64,000 nucleotides of DNA from Thermus tengchongensis (lineage in GTDB: Bacteria > Deinococcota > Deinococci > Deinococcales > Thermaceae). The stretch is taken from the NCBI RefSeq assembly GCF_021462405.1, contig NZ_JAKEDU010000002.1, positions 62,001 through 126,000 on the forward strand, read 5' to 3'. The first letter of the stretch is position 1, and every line of letters starts with the position of its first letter. The position numbers and the translations under genes were made by a program. Below the pieces are notes generated by a model that was not told the DNA's origin, searched no databases, and was given only the letters and a program-made list of their open reading frames with translations. Shown here piece after piece: positions 26,755 through 35,470 of the stretch.

Positions 26755-27774
26755 ATGGACGAAAAGCGGTTACTGGAGGTGAGAGACCTTAAAGTCCACT
26801 TCTTCACCGACGACGGGGTGGTGAAGGCGGTGGACGGGGTTTCCTTCCATGTGGATAAAGGGGAAACCCTGGCAGTGGTGGGGGAGTCGGGCTCGGGGAA
26901 GAGCGTGACGGCCCTCTCCATTATGCGGCTCATTCCCACGCCTCCGGGTAGGATCGTGGCCGGGGAGATCCTCTTCCGCGGTAAGGACGGGGAGCTCCGG
27001 GACCTAACCAAGCTATCCGAGGCGGAGATGCGGAAGATCAGGGGCAACGACATCGCCATGATCTTCCAGGAGCCCATGACCTCCTTAAACCCCGTGTACA
27101 CGGTGGGGGACCAGATCGCCGAGGCCATCATGCTCCACCAGGGGAAAAGCCGCAAGGAGGCCATGGAGCTGGCGGCCCACATGCTGGACCTGGTGGGCAT
27201 CCCTGAGCCCAAGAAGCGGCTCGCCAACTACCCCCACCAGATGTCCGGCGGGATGCGGCAGCGGGTGATGATCGCCATGGCGCTTTCCTGCAACCCCTCC
27301 TTGCTCATCGCCGACGAGCCCACCACGGCTTTGGACGTGACCATCCAGGCCCAGATCCTGGAGCTTATGAAGAAGCTTCAGGAGGAGATTGGCATGAGCA
27401 TCCTCTTCATCACCCACAACCTGGGGGTGGTGGCGGAGATGGCCGACCGGGTGGTGGTGATGTACGCGGGCCGGGCGGTGGAGCAGGCGGACGTGGTGCC
27501 CCTCTTCAAGGAACCCCTCCACCCCTACACCCGGGGGCTTCTCCACTCCGTACCCCGGCTGGACCTGGCGGCGGAGCATAAGGAGCGCCTCGAGGCCATC
27601 CCCGGCAACGTACCCAACCCCTTGTACTTACCCCCGGGTTGCGCCTTCCACCCCCGGTGCAAGCACTACCTGGAGGGCCTCTGCGACCGGGAGGTGCCAC
27701 CCCTGGAGGACACGGGTGACGGCCGCCAGGTGCGGTGCGTGCGCTGGCGGGAGATCCGGGAGGTGCGGGCATGA
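26755..27774 (+). CDS. Peptide ABC transporter ATPase, DppD type
   Basis: 339 residues from ATG 26755 (AAAGGAG 7 bases upstream). Walker [11 protein letters not shown]-loop [11 protein letters not shown], signature [15 protein letters not shown], Walker [14 protein letters not shown]-loop FITHN. The C-terminal oligopeptide/dipeptide transporter extension has the cysteine cluster CAFHPRC...C...C that may hold an Fe-S cluster, as in other Dpp/Opp ATPases. Overlaps the next ATPase gene at ATGA. Confidence 0.94.
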   Translation: MDEKRLLEVRDLKVHFFTDDGVVKAVDGVSFHVDKGETLAVVGESGSGKSVTALSIMRLIPTPPGRIVAGEILFRGKDGELRDLTKLSEAEMRKIRGNDIAMIFQEPMTSLNPVYTVGDQIAEAIMLHQGKSRKEAMELAAHMLDLVGIPEPKKRLANYPHQMSGGMRQRVMIAMALSCNPSLLIADEPTTALDVTIQAQILELMKKLQEEIGMSILFITHNLGVVAEMADRVVVMYAGRAVEQADVVPLFKEPLHPYTRGLLHSVPRLDLAAEHKERLEAIPGNVPNPLYLPPGCAFHPRCKHYLEGLCDREVPPLEDTGDGRQVRCVRWREIREVRA

Positions 27775-28754
27775 ACGGCAACCATGTCCTCCTGGAAATC
27801 CGGGACCTTAAGAAGCACTTCCCCATCCGCGGCGGGATCCTCTCCCGGGTGGTGGGGAGCGTGAAGGCGGTGGACGGGGTTTCCTTCGCCATCAAGAAGG
27901 GGGAGGTTTTGGGCTTGGTGGGGGAGTCGGGAAGCGGCAAGACCACCGTGGGCCGTACCCTCTTGCGCCTCATCGAGCCCACGGGGGGGCGCATCCTCTT
28001 TGACGGGCAGGACATCACTGACCTGCCCAAGGACAAGCTGAGGCCCTACCGCCGCCGGATGCAGATCATCTTCCAGGACCCCTTCAGCTCCTTGAACCCC
28101 CGCATGACCGTGGGGGACATCATCGCCGAGCCCCTCATCATCCACGGGATCGGTAAGACGCCCCAGGAGCGCACGGAAAGGGTGGCGGAGCTTCTTAAGC
28201 TGGTGGGGCTTTCCCCGGACCACATGCGCCGCTACCCCCACGAGTTCTCGGGCGGCCAGAGGCAAAGGATCGGCATCGCCCGCGCTCTTGCGGTGGCCCC
28301 GGACTTCATCGTGGCCGATGAGCCGGTTTCCGCCCTGGACGTGTCCATCCAGGCCCAGGTGGTGAACCTTCTCCAGGACCTTAAGGAGGAGCTAGGCCTG
28401 ACCCTCCTCTTCATCGCCCACGACTTGGCGGTGGTGGAGTACATCTCCGACCGGGTGGCGGTGATGTACCTGGGCAAGGTGATGGAGATCGCCTCCTCCA
28501 GGGAGCTTTACCGCAATCCCAAGCATCCCTACACCGAGGCCCTGCTTTCGGCGGTGCCCATCCCCGACCCCACGGTGAAGCGGGAGAGGATCGTGCTCCA
28601 GGGGGACATCCCCTCGCCCATCAACCCACCTTCCGGATGCGTGTTCCGCACCCGCTGCCGCTACGCCCTGCCCGAGTGCGCCCAGGTGGTGCCCGAGCTC
28701 AAGGAGGTGAGCCCCGGCCACTTCAAGGCCTGCATCCGGGATGACATCCTCTAA
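27771..28754 (+). CDS. Peptide ABC transporter ATPase, DppF type
   Basis: 327 residues from ATG 27771, overlapping the DppD stop by 4 bases. Walker [11 protein letters not shown]-loop [15 protein letters not shown], signature [15 protein letters not shown], Walker [14 protein letters not shown]-loop FIAHDL. Ends with the [16 protein letters not shown] cysteine-rich extension. Completes a five-gene importer with the binding protein and two permeases; a strong hairpin follows at 28761. Confidence 0.94.
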   Translation: MNGNHVLLEIRDLKKHFPIRGGILSRVVGSVKAVDGVSFAIKKGEVLGLVGESGSGKTTVGRTLLRLIEPTGGRILFDGQDITDLPKDKLRPYRRRMQIIFQDPFSSLNPRMTVGDIIAEPLIIHGIGKTPQERTERVAELLKLVGLSPDHMRRYPHEFSGGQRQRIGIARALAVAPDFIVADEPVSALDVSIQAQVVNLLQDLKEELGLTLLFIAHDLAVVEYISDRVAVMYLGKVMEIASSRELYRNPKHPYTEALLSAVPIPDPTVKRERIVLQGDIPSPINPPSGCVFRTRCRYALPECAQVVPELKEVSPGHFKACIRDDIL

Positions 28755-28760
28755 CGCCAA

Positions 28761-28785
28761 CCCACCCTGACGCCGTCAGGGTGGG
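28761..28785 (+). terminator. Hairpin at the end of the ABC operon
   Basis: CCCACCCTGAC, loop GCC, GTCAGGGTGGG: 11 perfect pairs, followed by GGGCCCC rather than a T tract. Confidence 0.6.
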
Positions 28786-28813
28786 GGCCCCGGCGGGTTG
28801 GTCCCCGCCGGGG

Positions 28814-28819
28814 TATACT
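28814..28819 (+). promoter_or_regulatory. Leaderless -10 box of acuB
   Basis: TATACT ends 6 bases before ATG 28826. Confidence 0.6.
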
Positions 28820-28825
28820 CTTCCC

Positions 28826-29452
28826 ATGCTGGTCAAGGACGTGATGCGGGCCCCCGTGCTCAGCGTGGGGCCGGAGTGGACCCTCGAGGACGCCTACAAG
28901 CTCCTCCTGGAACGAGGCATCCGCCACCTCCCCGTGGTGGCGGACGGGCGGCTGGTGGGGATCATCACCGACCGGGACATCCGCCTGGCCACCAGCCACC
29001 TGAACCCCAAAGGCCCCTGCCCGGGGTGCACCCAGGTGGGGGAGGTGATGACCAAGGACGTGATCACCGCCCACCCCTTAGACCCGGTGGAGGAGGCGGC
29101 CCGGGTGATGCGGGAGCGGAAGATCGGCTCGTTGCCGGTCCTGGAGGACGGCAGCCTGGTGGGGATTGTGACGGGGATCGACCTTTTGGACGCCCTCCTG
29201 AAGCTCACCGGGGTCACGGAGCCCTCCGGGCGGCTTGAGGTGCGCCTGCCCGACCGCCCTGGGGAACTGGCCCGGCTCACCGGCTTCCTAGCCGGAAAGG
29301 GGATCAACATCCACTCCCTCCTCTCCTACCCCGAGGACGGGGATTTCGTGCGGGCGGTGGTACGGGTGAACACCCTGGAGACCCATCTCCTTGCGGAGGG
29401 GTTACGCCAGGAGGGGTTTGAGGTGATCTGGCCTCCCAAGAAGCCATGGTGA
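28826..29452 (+). CDS. acuB: CBS-ACT protein, AcuB type
   Basis: 208 residues from ATG 28826. Two CBS domains (about 1-58 and 68-125; motifs IRHLPVVADGRLVGIITDRDIR and IGSLPVLEDGSLVGIVTGIDLL) and a C-terminal ACT domain (about 133-205, LPDRPGELARLTGFLAGKGINI). CBS pairs sense adenine nucleotides; ACT binds small ligands. The gene overlaps acuC by 7 bases, matching the acuBC part of acetoin-utilisation operons, where it is thought to regulate the deacetylase system. Confidence 0.88.
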   Translation: MLVKDVMRAPVLSVGPEWTLEDAYKLLLERGIRHLPVVADGRLVGIITDRDIRLATSHLNPKGPCPGCTQVGEVMTKDVITAHPLDPVEEAARVMRERKIGSLPVLEDGSLVGIVTGIDLLDALLKLTGVTEPSGRLEVRLPDRPGELARLTGFLAGKGINIHSLLSYPEDGDFVRAVVRVNTLETHLLAEGLRQEGFEVIWPPKKPW

Positions 29453-30573
29453 TCTACCGGGACGAGTACCGCCTGTACAATTTCGGTCCCAGCCACCCCT
29501 TCAGCCCGGTGCGCCTGGAGATGCTCACCTCCCTTCTTCAAGCCCTGGGGGTGTGGCGTGAACCCCTGGTCCCAGGAGAGGCCACCCGGGAGGACGTGCT
29601 TTCCGTGCATTCTGAGCGGCTGGTGCGGCGGGTGGAGGCGGCAGGCCAGGGGGAGAGGGTGCCCGATTTGGAGCATTACGGCCTGGGCACGGGGGACACC
29701 CCGGTTTTCCCGGGCATGGACCGGGCGGCCAGGATCCTGGTGGGGGGCACCCTGGAGGGGGCGCGGCGGATCCTGGCCGGGGAGAAGCGGGTGCTCCAGC
29801 TGGGCGGGGGGCTACATCACGCCCAGTACGACCGCGCCTCGGGCTTTTGCGTGTACAACGACCTATCCGTGGCCATCCGCCACCTGACCCGCGCCGGGTT
29901 TCGCGTGGCCTACTTGGATATAGACGTCCACCATGGGGACGGGGTGCAGTGGCTTCACTACGAGGAGAAGGAGGTCCTCACCCTGAGCCTTCACGAGTCC
30001 GGGCGCTACCTCTTTCCCGGCACCGGCCACGTGCACGAGATCGGTAAGGGGGAAGGAGTGGGGCGGAAGCTCAACCTGCCCTTGGAGCCCTTTACCGAGG
30101 ACGAAAGCTACCTCGAGGTCTTCGAGGCCCTGGTGCCGTGGGCCCTAGGGGCCTTCCGCCCAGATGTCCTGGTGGTTCAGGCGGGGGCGGACGCCCACTT
30201 CCTGGACCCCTTGGCGGACCTTCTCCTCACCACCCGGGCCTACGAGAGGCTTTTCCGCCTCATTCTGGAGTATGCCGAAGCCTACGCCGGGGGCAGGGTG
30301 CTCTTCACCCTGGGGGGTGGGTACAGCCTGGACGCGGCGGTCCGGGTCTGGGCCCTGCTCTACCACGTGTTCCACGGCCTTTCCCTCCCCGAGCGCCTGC
30401 CCGAAGGCTGGCGCGCGACGTGGGAGGCGAGGCTGGGGAAGCCCCTCACCCCTACCCTCCACGACCCGGAGGCCCCCTACCCGGCAATTCCCCGAAAGCC
30501 CGAGATCGAAAAGCGCAACCGCCTCACCCTGCAAAGGCTTACGGAGCTGGTGGGCCCTCACCTGCTAGACTAG
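29446..30573 (+). CDS. acuC: AcuC-type class I lysine deacetylase
   Basis: 375 residues of the histone-deacetylase superfamily. Seen: FGPSHPFSPVRLEM, LQLGGGLHHAQYDRASGFCVYND (active-site His pair), YLDIDVHHGDGVQWLHY (zinc Asp and His), SLHESGRYLFPGTG, VVQAGADAHFLDPL (zinc Asp) and LGGGYSLDAAVRVW. In Bacillus AcuC removes acetyl groups from acetyl-CoA synthetase and so activates acetate use. The same role here is inferred. Co-translated with acuB. Confidence 0.92.
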   Translation: MVIYRDEYRLYNFGPSHPFSPVRLEMLTSLLQALGVWREPLVPGEATREDVLSVHSERLVRRVEAAGQGERVPDLEHYGLGTGDTPVFPGMDRAARILVGGTLEGARRILAGEKRVLQLGGGLHHAQYDRASGFCVYNDLSVAIRHLTRAGFRVAYLDIDVHHGDGVQWLHYEEKEVLTLSLHESGRYLFPGTGHVHEIGKGEGVGRKLNLPLEPFTEDESYLEVFEALVPWALGAFRPDVLVVQAGADAHFLDPLADLLLTTRAYERLFRLILEYAEAYAGGRVLFTLGGGYSLDAAVRVWALLYHVFHGLSLPERLPEGWRATWEARLGKPLTPTLHDPEAPYPAIPRKPEIEKRNRLTLQRLTELVGPHLLD

Positions 30574-30577
30574 CGGA

Positions 30578-30775
30578 GTGAAGGTCATTCTGCGCCTGCC
30601 CGAGCGCAAAGAGGTGGAGGTAAAAGGGGATAGGCCCCTAAAGGAGGTCCTCCTGGAGCTGGGCTTGAACCCGGAAACCGTGGTGGTGATCCGGGGCGAG
30701 GAGCTCCTCACCCCGGACGAGAGGGTGGGGGAAGGGGAGACCCTCGAGGTCCTCTCCGCCATCTCGGGGGGTTAG
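30578..30775 (+). CDS. ttuB: TtuB, ubiquitin-like sulfur carrier
   Basis: 65 residues, beta-grasp protein ending in GG (SAISGG). The C-terminal Gly becomes a thiocarboxylate that donates sulfur for 2-thiolation of tRNA T54 and, in Thermus, can also be attached to target proteins. Seen: MKVILRLPERKEVEVKGDRP, close to the known Thermus TtuB. GTG start 5 bases after acuC; one base separates its stop from ttuA. The pair forms the m5s2U54 pathway that stabilises tRNAs at high temperature. Confidence 0.95.
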   Translation: MKVILRLPERKEVEVKGDRPLKEVLLELGLNPETVVVIRGEELLTPDERVGEGETLEVLSAISGG

Positions 30776-30776
30776 G

Positions 30777-31742
30777 ATGGTCTGCAAGGTTTGCGGGGAG
30801 AAGGCGCAGGTGGAACTCCGCGCCCGGGGCTTCGCCCTCTGCAAGGCGCACTACCTGGACTGGTTCGTGAAGGAAACGGAGAGGGCCATCCGGCGCCACC
30901 GGATGCTCCAACCGGGGGAGCGGGTCTTGGTGGCCGTTTCGGGGGGGAAGGACTCCCTGGCCCTTTGGGACGTGCTCCACCGCCTCGGGTACCAGGCGGT
31001 GGGCCTCCACCTGCAGCTGGGCATCGGGGCGTATTCGGAGCGGAGCCTCGAGGTCACCCAGGCCTTCGCCCGGGAGCGGGGCCTGGAACTCCTGGTGGTG
31101 GACCTGCGCCAAGCCTACGGCTTCGGGGTGCCGGAGCTGGCCCAGCTCTCGGGGCGGGTGGCCTGCTCCGCCTGCGGGCTTTCCAAGCGCTACGTCATCA
31201 ACCAGGTGGCGGTGGAAGGGGGCTTTAGGGTGGTGGCCACGGGGCACAACCTGGACGACGAGGCGGCGGTGCTCTTCGGAAACCTCCTCAACCCCCAGGA
31301 GGACGCCCTCACCCGCCAGGGGCCGGTCCTGCCCGAGCGCCCCGGCCTTGCCGCCCGGGTCAAGCCCTTCTACCGCTTCAGCGAGAGGGAGGTGCTCTCC
31401 TACACCCTGCTTCGGGGCATCCGCTACCTGCACGAGGAGTGCCCCAACGCCAAGGGGGCCAAGAGCCTCCTTTACAAGGAGGCCCTAAATCTGGTGGAGC
31501 GGGAAATGCCCGGGGCCAAGCTGCGCTTCCTGGAGGGTTTTCTGGATAGGATCCAGCCCCGCCTGCAGGCGGCTGAGGAGGTGCAGTTGCGGGAGTGCGA
31601 GCGCTGCGGCTACCCCACCACGGGGGCGGTCTGCTCCTTCTGCCGCATGTGGGACGCGGCCTACCGGCGGGCCAAGAAGCGGCGCCTTCTCCCGGAGGAG
31701 GCCGAGTTCCACCCCCTGGCGCCGGTGGCGCGCCTGGGATAG
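30777..31742 (+). CDS. ttuA: TtuA, tRNA 5-methyluridine(54) 2-sulfurtransferase
   Basis: 321 residues. N-terminal zinc motif CKVCGEKA...CKAH, PP-loop SGGKDS (55-60) for adenylation, Fe-S ligands Cys130, Cys133 and Cys222 at the positions known for Thermus TtuA, and a C-terminal zinc ribbon CERCGYP...CSFC. It transfers sulfur from TtuB thiocarboxylate to uridine 54 of tRNAs. ATG 30777 directly follows ttuB. A bidirectional terminator follows at 31749. Confidence 0.96.
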   Translation: MVCKVCGEKAQVELRARGFALCKAHYLDWFVKETERAIRRHRMLQPGERVLVAVSGGKDSLALWDVLHRLGYQAVGLHLQLGIGAYSERSLEVTQAFARERGLELLVVDLRQAYGFGVPELAQLSGRVACSACGLSKRYVINQVAVEGGFRVVATGHNLDDEAAVLFGNLLNPQEDALTRQGPVLPERPGLAARVKPFYRFSEREVLSYTLLRGIRYLHEECPNAKGAKSLLYKEALNLVEREMPGAKLRFLEGFLDRIQPRLQAAEEVQLRECERCGYPTTGAVCSFCRMWDAAYRRAKKRRLLPEEAEFHPLAPVARLG

Positions 31743-31748
31743 GAAAAT

Positions 31749-31770
31749 CCCCCGGGGCTGGCCCCGGGGG
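31749..31770. terminator. Bidirectional terminator between ttuA and the tRNA pair
   Basis: CCCCCGGGG, loop CTGG, CCCCGGGGG; TTCTT follows on the plus strand and GATTTTCC on the minus strand. Confidence 0.75.
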
Positions 31771-31774
31771 TTCT

Positions 31775-31851
31775 TGGTGGGCGCGAGTGGACTTGAACCA
31801 CCGACCCCTACCGTGTCAAGGTAGTGCTCTGGCCACCTGAGCTACGCGCCC
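31775..31851 (-). tRNA. tRNA-Val (GAC)
   Basis: 77 bases including CCA. Acceptor GGGCGCG/CGCGCCC, anticodon stem CTACC/GGTAG, loop TTGACAC. Second in a two-tRNA unit after tRNA-Cys. Confidence 0.95.
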
Positions 31852-31857
31852 ATGTTC

Positions 31858-31932
<75 letters not shown>

Positions 31933-31944
31933 AAGCCGTAAGTT

Positions 31945-31974
31945 AGGATAGCACGCTGGGAAAAAGTCTGTCAA
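31945..31974 (-). promoter_or_regulatory. Promoter of the tRNA-Cys / tRNA-Val unit
   Basis: Minus strand TTGACA, 18-base spacer, TATCCT, about 12 bases before the tRNA-Cys 5' end. Confidence 0.78.
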
Positions 31975-32015
31975 GAAAGCCGCTTCCTTAAGGGAAGATG
32001 CTATGATGCCAGACA

Positions 32016-33449
32016 GTGGCTGAGGTCTTCGTGCGCCTAAGGCGAGGCCGGTGGCCTCTTTCCAAAGGGCTTTTGGTGGAGGCCCTTCTGCCCTTGGGGG
32101 TGCCCCTCGAGGCCGCTCAGGCCGTGGCCCACACCGTGGAGGAGCGGCTGAAGGGGGAAGGGCAACTGGCCGTGCCCCCTAGGGTCCTGCGCAAGGTCTT
32201 CCTGGAGGAGGTGGCCCGGGCCCTGGGGGAGGGGGTGGCGGATAGGCTTTCCAGGCAAACCCTTCCCTTTGAGGAGATCCTGGTGCTCCAGGGGAGGAAG
32301 CGCCGTCCCTTCTCCAAAGGGCTTCTGGCGAGGAGCCTCGAGGAGGCGGGTTTTTCCCTGAAGGAAGCCCACGACCTGGCCAAGGAAGTGGAAGGGTTCC
32401 TCAGGCAGGAAGGGGTCAGGCAGATCTCCGCCCGCCGCCTGGAGGAGGTGGTGGCCCAGGTGGTGGGCCGGGCCCTGGGGAAAGGGGCCAGGAGGCGCTA
32501 CCTCCAGCGCCAGGCCTTCGCCGGGGAACTTTTTGTGGAAGAGGAAAGCGGCGAACCCCGGATGCCTTTCTCCAAAGGCATCCTGGCCCAGTCCCTGATG
32601 GGCATTGGGTTCTCCCCCGAGCGGGCATACCAGCTGGCCCGGGAGATGGAAAAGGCCCTGCGCCAGGAGGGGCGTAAGGTTATCCGGCGGAATGAGCTTC
32701 GGGAAAGGGTGTACCAGGCCCTTCTCAAGGAGGCGGGGGAGGAGGTGGCCAGGCGGTACCTGCTCCTTAGAAGCCTGAGGCGAAGCGCCCGCCCGGTGCA
32801 CATCCTCATCGGTGGGGTGACTGGGGTGGGGAAGAGCGTGCTGGCCTCGGCCCTAGCCTACCGCTTGGGCATCACCCACATCGTTCCCTCGGATGCCGTG
32901 CGGGAGGTCTTCCGGGCCTCCCTTTCCCAGGATCTCCTTCCCACCCTGCACCTTTCCACCTTTGAGGCCTGGAAGGCCCTTTTGCCAGACCTGGGCGGGG
33001 AGGAAAGCCACGAGGAGCGGGTGATGCGGGGCTTTTTGGACCAGGTGGCCCGGGTGGCGGTGGGCCTTAGGGCCATCCAAGAACGAAGCGCCCTCGAGGG
33101 GACCTCCATCGTTCTGGAAGGGGTTCACGTGGTCCCCCGCTACCTGGAGCATCCCTACCGGGAGCGGGTCCTCACCGTGCCCATGCTGGTGGTGCTTCAG
33201 GACGAGAAGCTTCACCGGGACCGCTTTCTCCTTAGGGACTGGGAGACGGCCCACGCCCGGCCGCAGGAGAAGTACCTCACCCACTTCGCCGAGATCCGCC
33301 TCATCCAGGAGCACCTCCTCCGCTGGGCCCAGGAGGAGGGGATTCCTGTGATCCCGGGCGAGGACCTGGATGAGGCAGTGGAGAAGGCCTTGGAGGTCCT
33401 GGTGGCCTACCTCGAGGCCCATGGCTCCCGGGAGGCAGCCCGTGCTTGA
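32016..33449 (+). CDS. Triple ATP-cone P-loop kinase, 2-phosphoglycerate kinase-like
   Basis: 477 residues. Three consecutive ATP-cone-like modules start near residues 3, 92 and 178, each with a [FL]SKGLL- or [FL]SKGIL-type motif (WPLSKGLLVEALLPLG, PFSKGLLARSLEEAG, PFSKGILAQSLMGIG). A kinase domain follows from about 260: Walker A GGVTGVGKSVLAS, PSDAVREVFR, LHLSTFEAW, VLEGVHVVP. The kinase part resembles archaeal 2-phosphoglycerate kinase, which makes 2,3-bisphosphoglycerate for cyclic 2,3-diphosphoglycerate. ATP-cones bind adenine nucleotides and usually act as allosteric switches in ribonucleotide reductase and NrdR. GTG start is 8 bases after TATGAT. The substrate here is inference. Confidence 0.78.
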   Translation: MAEVFVRLRRGRWPLSKGLLVEALLPLGVPLEAAQAVAHTVEERLKGEGQLAVPPRVLRKVFLEEVARALGEGVADRLSRQTLPFEEILVLQGRKRRPFSKGLLARSLEEAGFSLKEAHDLAKEVEGFLRQEGVRQISARRLEEVVAQVVGRALGKGARRRYLQRQAFAGELFVEEESGEPRMPFSKGILAQSLMGIGFSPERAYQLAREMEKALRQEGRKVIRRNELRERVYQALLKEAGEEVARRYLLLRSLRRSARPVHILIGGVTGVGKSVLASALAYRLGITHIVPSDAVREVFRASLSQDLLPTLHLSTFEAWKALLPDLGGEESHEERVMRGFLDQVARVAVGLRAIQERSALEGTSIVLEGVHVVPRYLEHPYRERVLTVPMLVVLQDEKLHRDRFLLRDWETAHARPQEKYLTHFAEIRLIQEHLLRWAQEEGIPVIPGEDLDEAVEKALEVLVAYLEAHGSREAARA

Positions 33450-33780
33450 GGTGCTGGGGTTTTTGCTCCTCCTCTTCCTGGCCTTCCGCTGGCAGAACCG
33501 CCTTCCCCTCTGGGCCTTGGGGGTCTGGGTCAATCTCATCTGGTTTGTGTATCAAAACGAGCTGGGCTCGGGGTGGCTGGCCTACCTGAGGGGCCTGGGT
33601 GCGGGAATCTTCCTGGCGGCGGGGTACGGGCAGCCTGGCTTGGCCTGGGCCCTCCTCCCTTGGCCCCTCCTCCTCTACTTGCGCTTGGACGTACGGGAAC
33701 TCCTCCTTTACCTACCGGCCCTGGGAGAAGGGATGCTCCTGGGGGCGCTCCTCTATTTGGCGGGCTTTCGCAAGCGGTAG
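33442..33780 (+). CDS. Small membrane protein, unknown
   Basis: 112 residues from GTG 33442, which has GGGAGG 6 bases upstream; ATG 33421 is an alternative. Three or four hydrophobic helices (VLGFLLLLFLAF, LWALGVWVNLIWFVY, YLRGLGAGIFLAAGY, LLYLPALGEGMLLGALLYLAGF) and few charged residues. No family recognised. Overlaps the kinase gene by 8 bases and the convergent membrane-protein gene by 28 bases. Confidence 0.65.
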   Translation: MLEVLGFLLLLFLAFRWQNRLPLWALGVWVNLIWFVYQNELGSGWLAYLRGLGAGIFLAAGYGQPGLAWALLPWPLLLYLRLDVRELLLYLPALGEGMLLGALLYLAGFRKR

Positions 33781-34049
33781 ACCAGATAGGGAAGGCCTAC
33801 CCCCAGGGCACCCCCTGTGAGGAAGGGGATGGGGTGGCCGAAGAAGAGCTGGAGGAGGAAGAGCAAGGCGAAAAGCCCCACAAAGAAGGGCACAAGAAAG
33901 GGCTTCTCCCCGTAGGCTACACCCATGGTGCCCACGAAGAGGCCCACGGCCAGGGCCATGCCCTCCTGGTTGGGGCGCAGGAAGAGGAAGTAAGCGTAGG
34001 CGGCCACACCCAGGAGGGCCAGGCTTTGGGATAGGCGGTTAGGGTTCAT
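33753..34049 (-). CDS. Small membrane protein, unknown
   Basis: 98 residues, three hydrophobic helices (LALLGVAAYAYFLFL, MALAVGLFVGTMGVAY, FLVPFFVGLFALLFLLQLFF). Overlaps the membrane-protein gene upstream of it (34046) by 4 bases, so the two small proteins are probably made together and may interact. No family recognised. Its 3' end overlaps the convergent plus-strand gene. Confidence 0.68.
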   Translation of the reverse strand: MNPNRLSQSLALLGVAAYAYFLFLRPNQEGMALAVGLFVGTMGVAYGEKPFLVPFFVGLFALLFLLQLFFGHPIPFLTGGALGVGLPYLVYRLRKPAK

Positions 34050-34363
34050 CCGGTCCGGTTAAGGCGTTTGACCAGCACCTGGGAAAGGGCCAGGGCCACC
34101 CCGCCCCAGGCCACCTGGGGCTCCTGCCCCCAAAAGCCCATGACCGCGGAGAAGACCCCCGCCACGAAAAAGAAGGGGACGTACTTGGGGTTTACGGTAA
34201 GGCCCAGGACGAAGGCCACCAGGAACCCCGCCGCCCCTGGGGGAAGGGTGGCTCCCAGGACCATGAAGAGAAGCATGAGGGCGAGGGTGATGGCCCCGGC
34301 CAGGTAGTAGGCTCCGGGGAAGGGCTCCTTGGGCTTTTTGGGGGTGCTTTTGGCCTCGGACAT
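34046..34363 (-). CDS. Small membrane protein with Lys/Pro-rich N-terminus
   Basis: 105 residues: a charged start (SEAKSTPKKPKEPFPG), then three or four helices (LAGAITLALMLLFMVLGA, AAGFLVAFVLGLTV, VPFFFVAGVFSAVMGF). Start ATG 34363 follows TAAGCT (34370-34375, minus strand) by 6 bases, a leaderless promoter. First gene of a two-gene unit. No family recognised. Confidence 0.68.
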   Translation of the reverse strand: MSEAKSTPKKPKEPFPGAYYLAGAITLALMLLFMVLGATLPPGAAGFLVAFVLGLTVNPKYVPFFFVAGVFSAVMGFWGQEPQVAWGGVALALSQVLVKRLNRTG

Positions 34364-34369
34364 GGCCCA

Positions 34370-34375
34370 AGCTTA
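34370..34375 (-). promoter_or_regulatory. Leaderless -10 box of the small membrane-protein pair
   Basis: TAAGCT on the minus strand, 6 bases before ATG 34363; it lies 1 base from the thrC stop. Confidence 0.45.
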
Positions 34376-35431
34376 TCACACGAGCCCCGCGGCCTGGGCC
34401 ACCGCCTCGAGGTTCGCCGGAACTGGGGATAGGAGCTTGGCCACCTTTTCCGCGGTGGCCGGGTCCTTGAGGCCGTGGCCCGTGAGGGTGAGGACCACGG
34501 TGCTTCCCGGGTCCAGCCGATCCTCCCTAAGGAGCTTCCACACCCCGGCCATGGCGGCGGCGCTGGCGGGCTCGCAGAAAATCCCCTCCTCCTGGGCCAG
34601 GTAGCGGTAGGCGAGGAGGATCTCCTCGTCCGTCACCGCCTCTATAAGCCCCCCCGACTCCTCCTTGGCCCGCATGGCCCCTTGCCAGCTGGCGGGGTTG
34701 CCGATGCGGATGGCGGTGGCCAGGGTTTCCGGCTTCTCCACGGGCCGCCCCAGGACCAAGGGAGCAGCGCCCGCCGCCTGGAAGCCCAGCATTTTGGGGA
34801 GCCTGGTGGACCTCCCTAGGGCGAAATACTCCTTGTACCCCATCCAGTGGGCGGTGATGTTGCCGGCGTTGCCCACGGGGAGGGCGTGGTAGTGGGGGGC
34901 ATCCCCCAGCTCGTCCACCACTTCAAAGGCCAGGGTCTTCTGCCCTTCCAGGCGGTAGGGGTTTAAGGAGTTCACCAAGGCCACGGGGTAGGCCTCGGTG
35001 AGGGCCTTGGTGAGGGCCAAGGCCTGGTCGAAGTTGCCTTCGATTTGGATAATCCGCGCTCCATGGACCAGGCTCTGGGCCACCTTGCCCAGGGCCACGT
35101 ACCCCGCGGGCAGGATGACGATGGCCCTTATCCCCGCGCGGGCGGCGTAGGCGGCGGCAGAGGCGGCGGTGTTTCCCGTGCTGGCAGCCGCCACCGCCTT
35201 GGCCCCCGCCTCCACCGCCTTGGATACCGCCAGGGTCATGCCCCGGTCCTTGAAGCTTCCCGTGGGGTTCAGGCCCTCGAACTTGGCGTAGAGGCGGACG
35301 CCCTTCCTCCTGGCCTCCTCGGGACCCTTCAGGGGGATGAGGGGGGTGGAGCCCTCCAGGAGGGAGACCACCGGGGTGTTTGGGGAAACCGGCAGGTGGG
35401 CGCGGTAACGCTCCATGAGGGGCAGGCGCAT
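34376..35431 (-). CDS. thrC: Threonine synthase
   Basis: PLP enzyme converting O-phosphohomoserine to threonine. 351 residues from ATG 35431, matching the known Thermus enzyme; ATG 35437 would add two residues. Seen: LEGSTPLIPL, YAKFEGLNPTGSFKDRGMTLAVSKA (Schiff-base Lys in GSFKD), AASTGNTAASAAAYAARAG, LPVGNAGNITAHWMGYKE (phosphate site) and EPASAAAMAGVWKL. Downstream of hom and the Uma2-family gene on the same strand, forming a threonine operon. Confidence 0.96.
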   Translation of the reverse strand: MRLPLMERYRAHLPVSPNTPVVSLLEGSTPLIPLKGPEEARRKGVRLYAKFEGLNPTGSFKDRGMTLAVSKAVEAGAKAVAAASTGNTAASAAAYAARAGIRAIVILPAGYVALGKVAQSLVHGARIIQIEGNFDQALALTKALTEAYPVALVNSLNPYRLEGQKTLAFEVVDELGDAPHYHALPVGNAGNITAHWMGYKEYFALGRSTRLPKMLGFQAAGAAPLVLGRPVEKPETLATAIRIGNPASWQGAMRAKEESGGLIEAVTDEEILLAYRYLAQEEGIFCEPASAAAMAGVWKLLREDRLDPGSTVVLTLTGHGLKDPATAEKVAKLLSPVPANLEAVAQAAGLV

Positions 35432-35470
35432 GGCCATATGCTTCCCCCAAGGGCGGGAGGGCGTCAAGGG

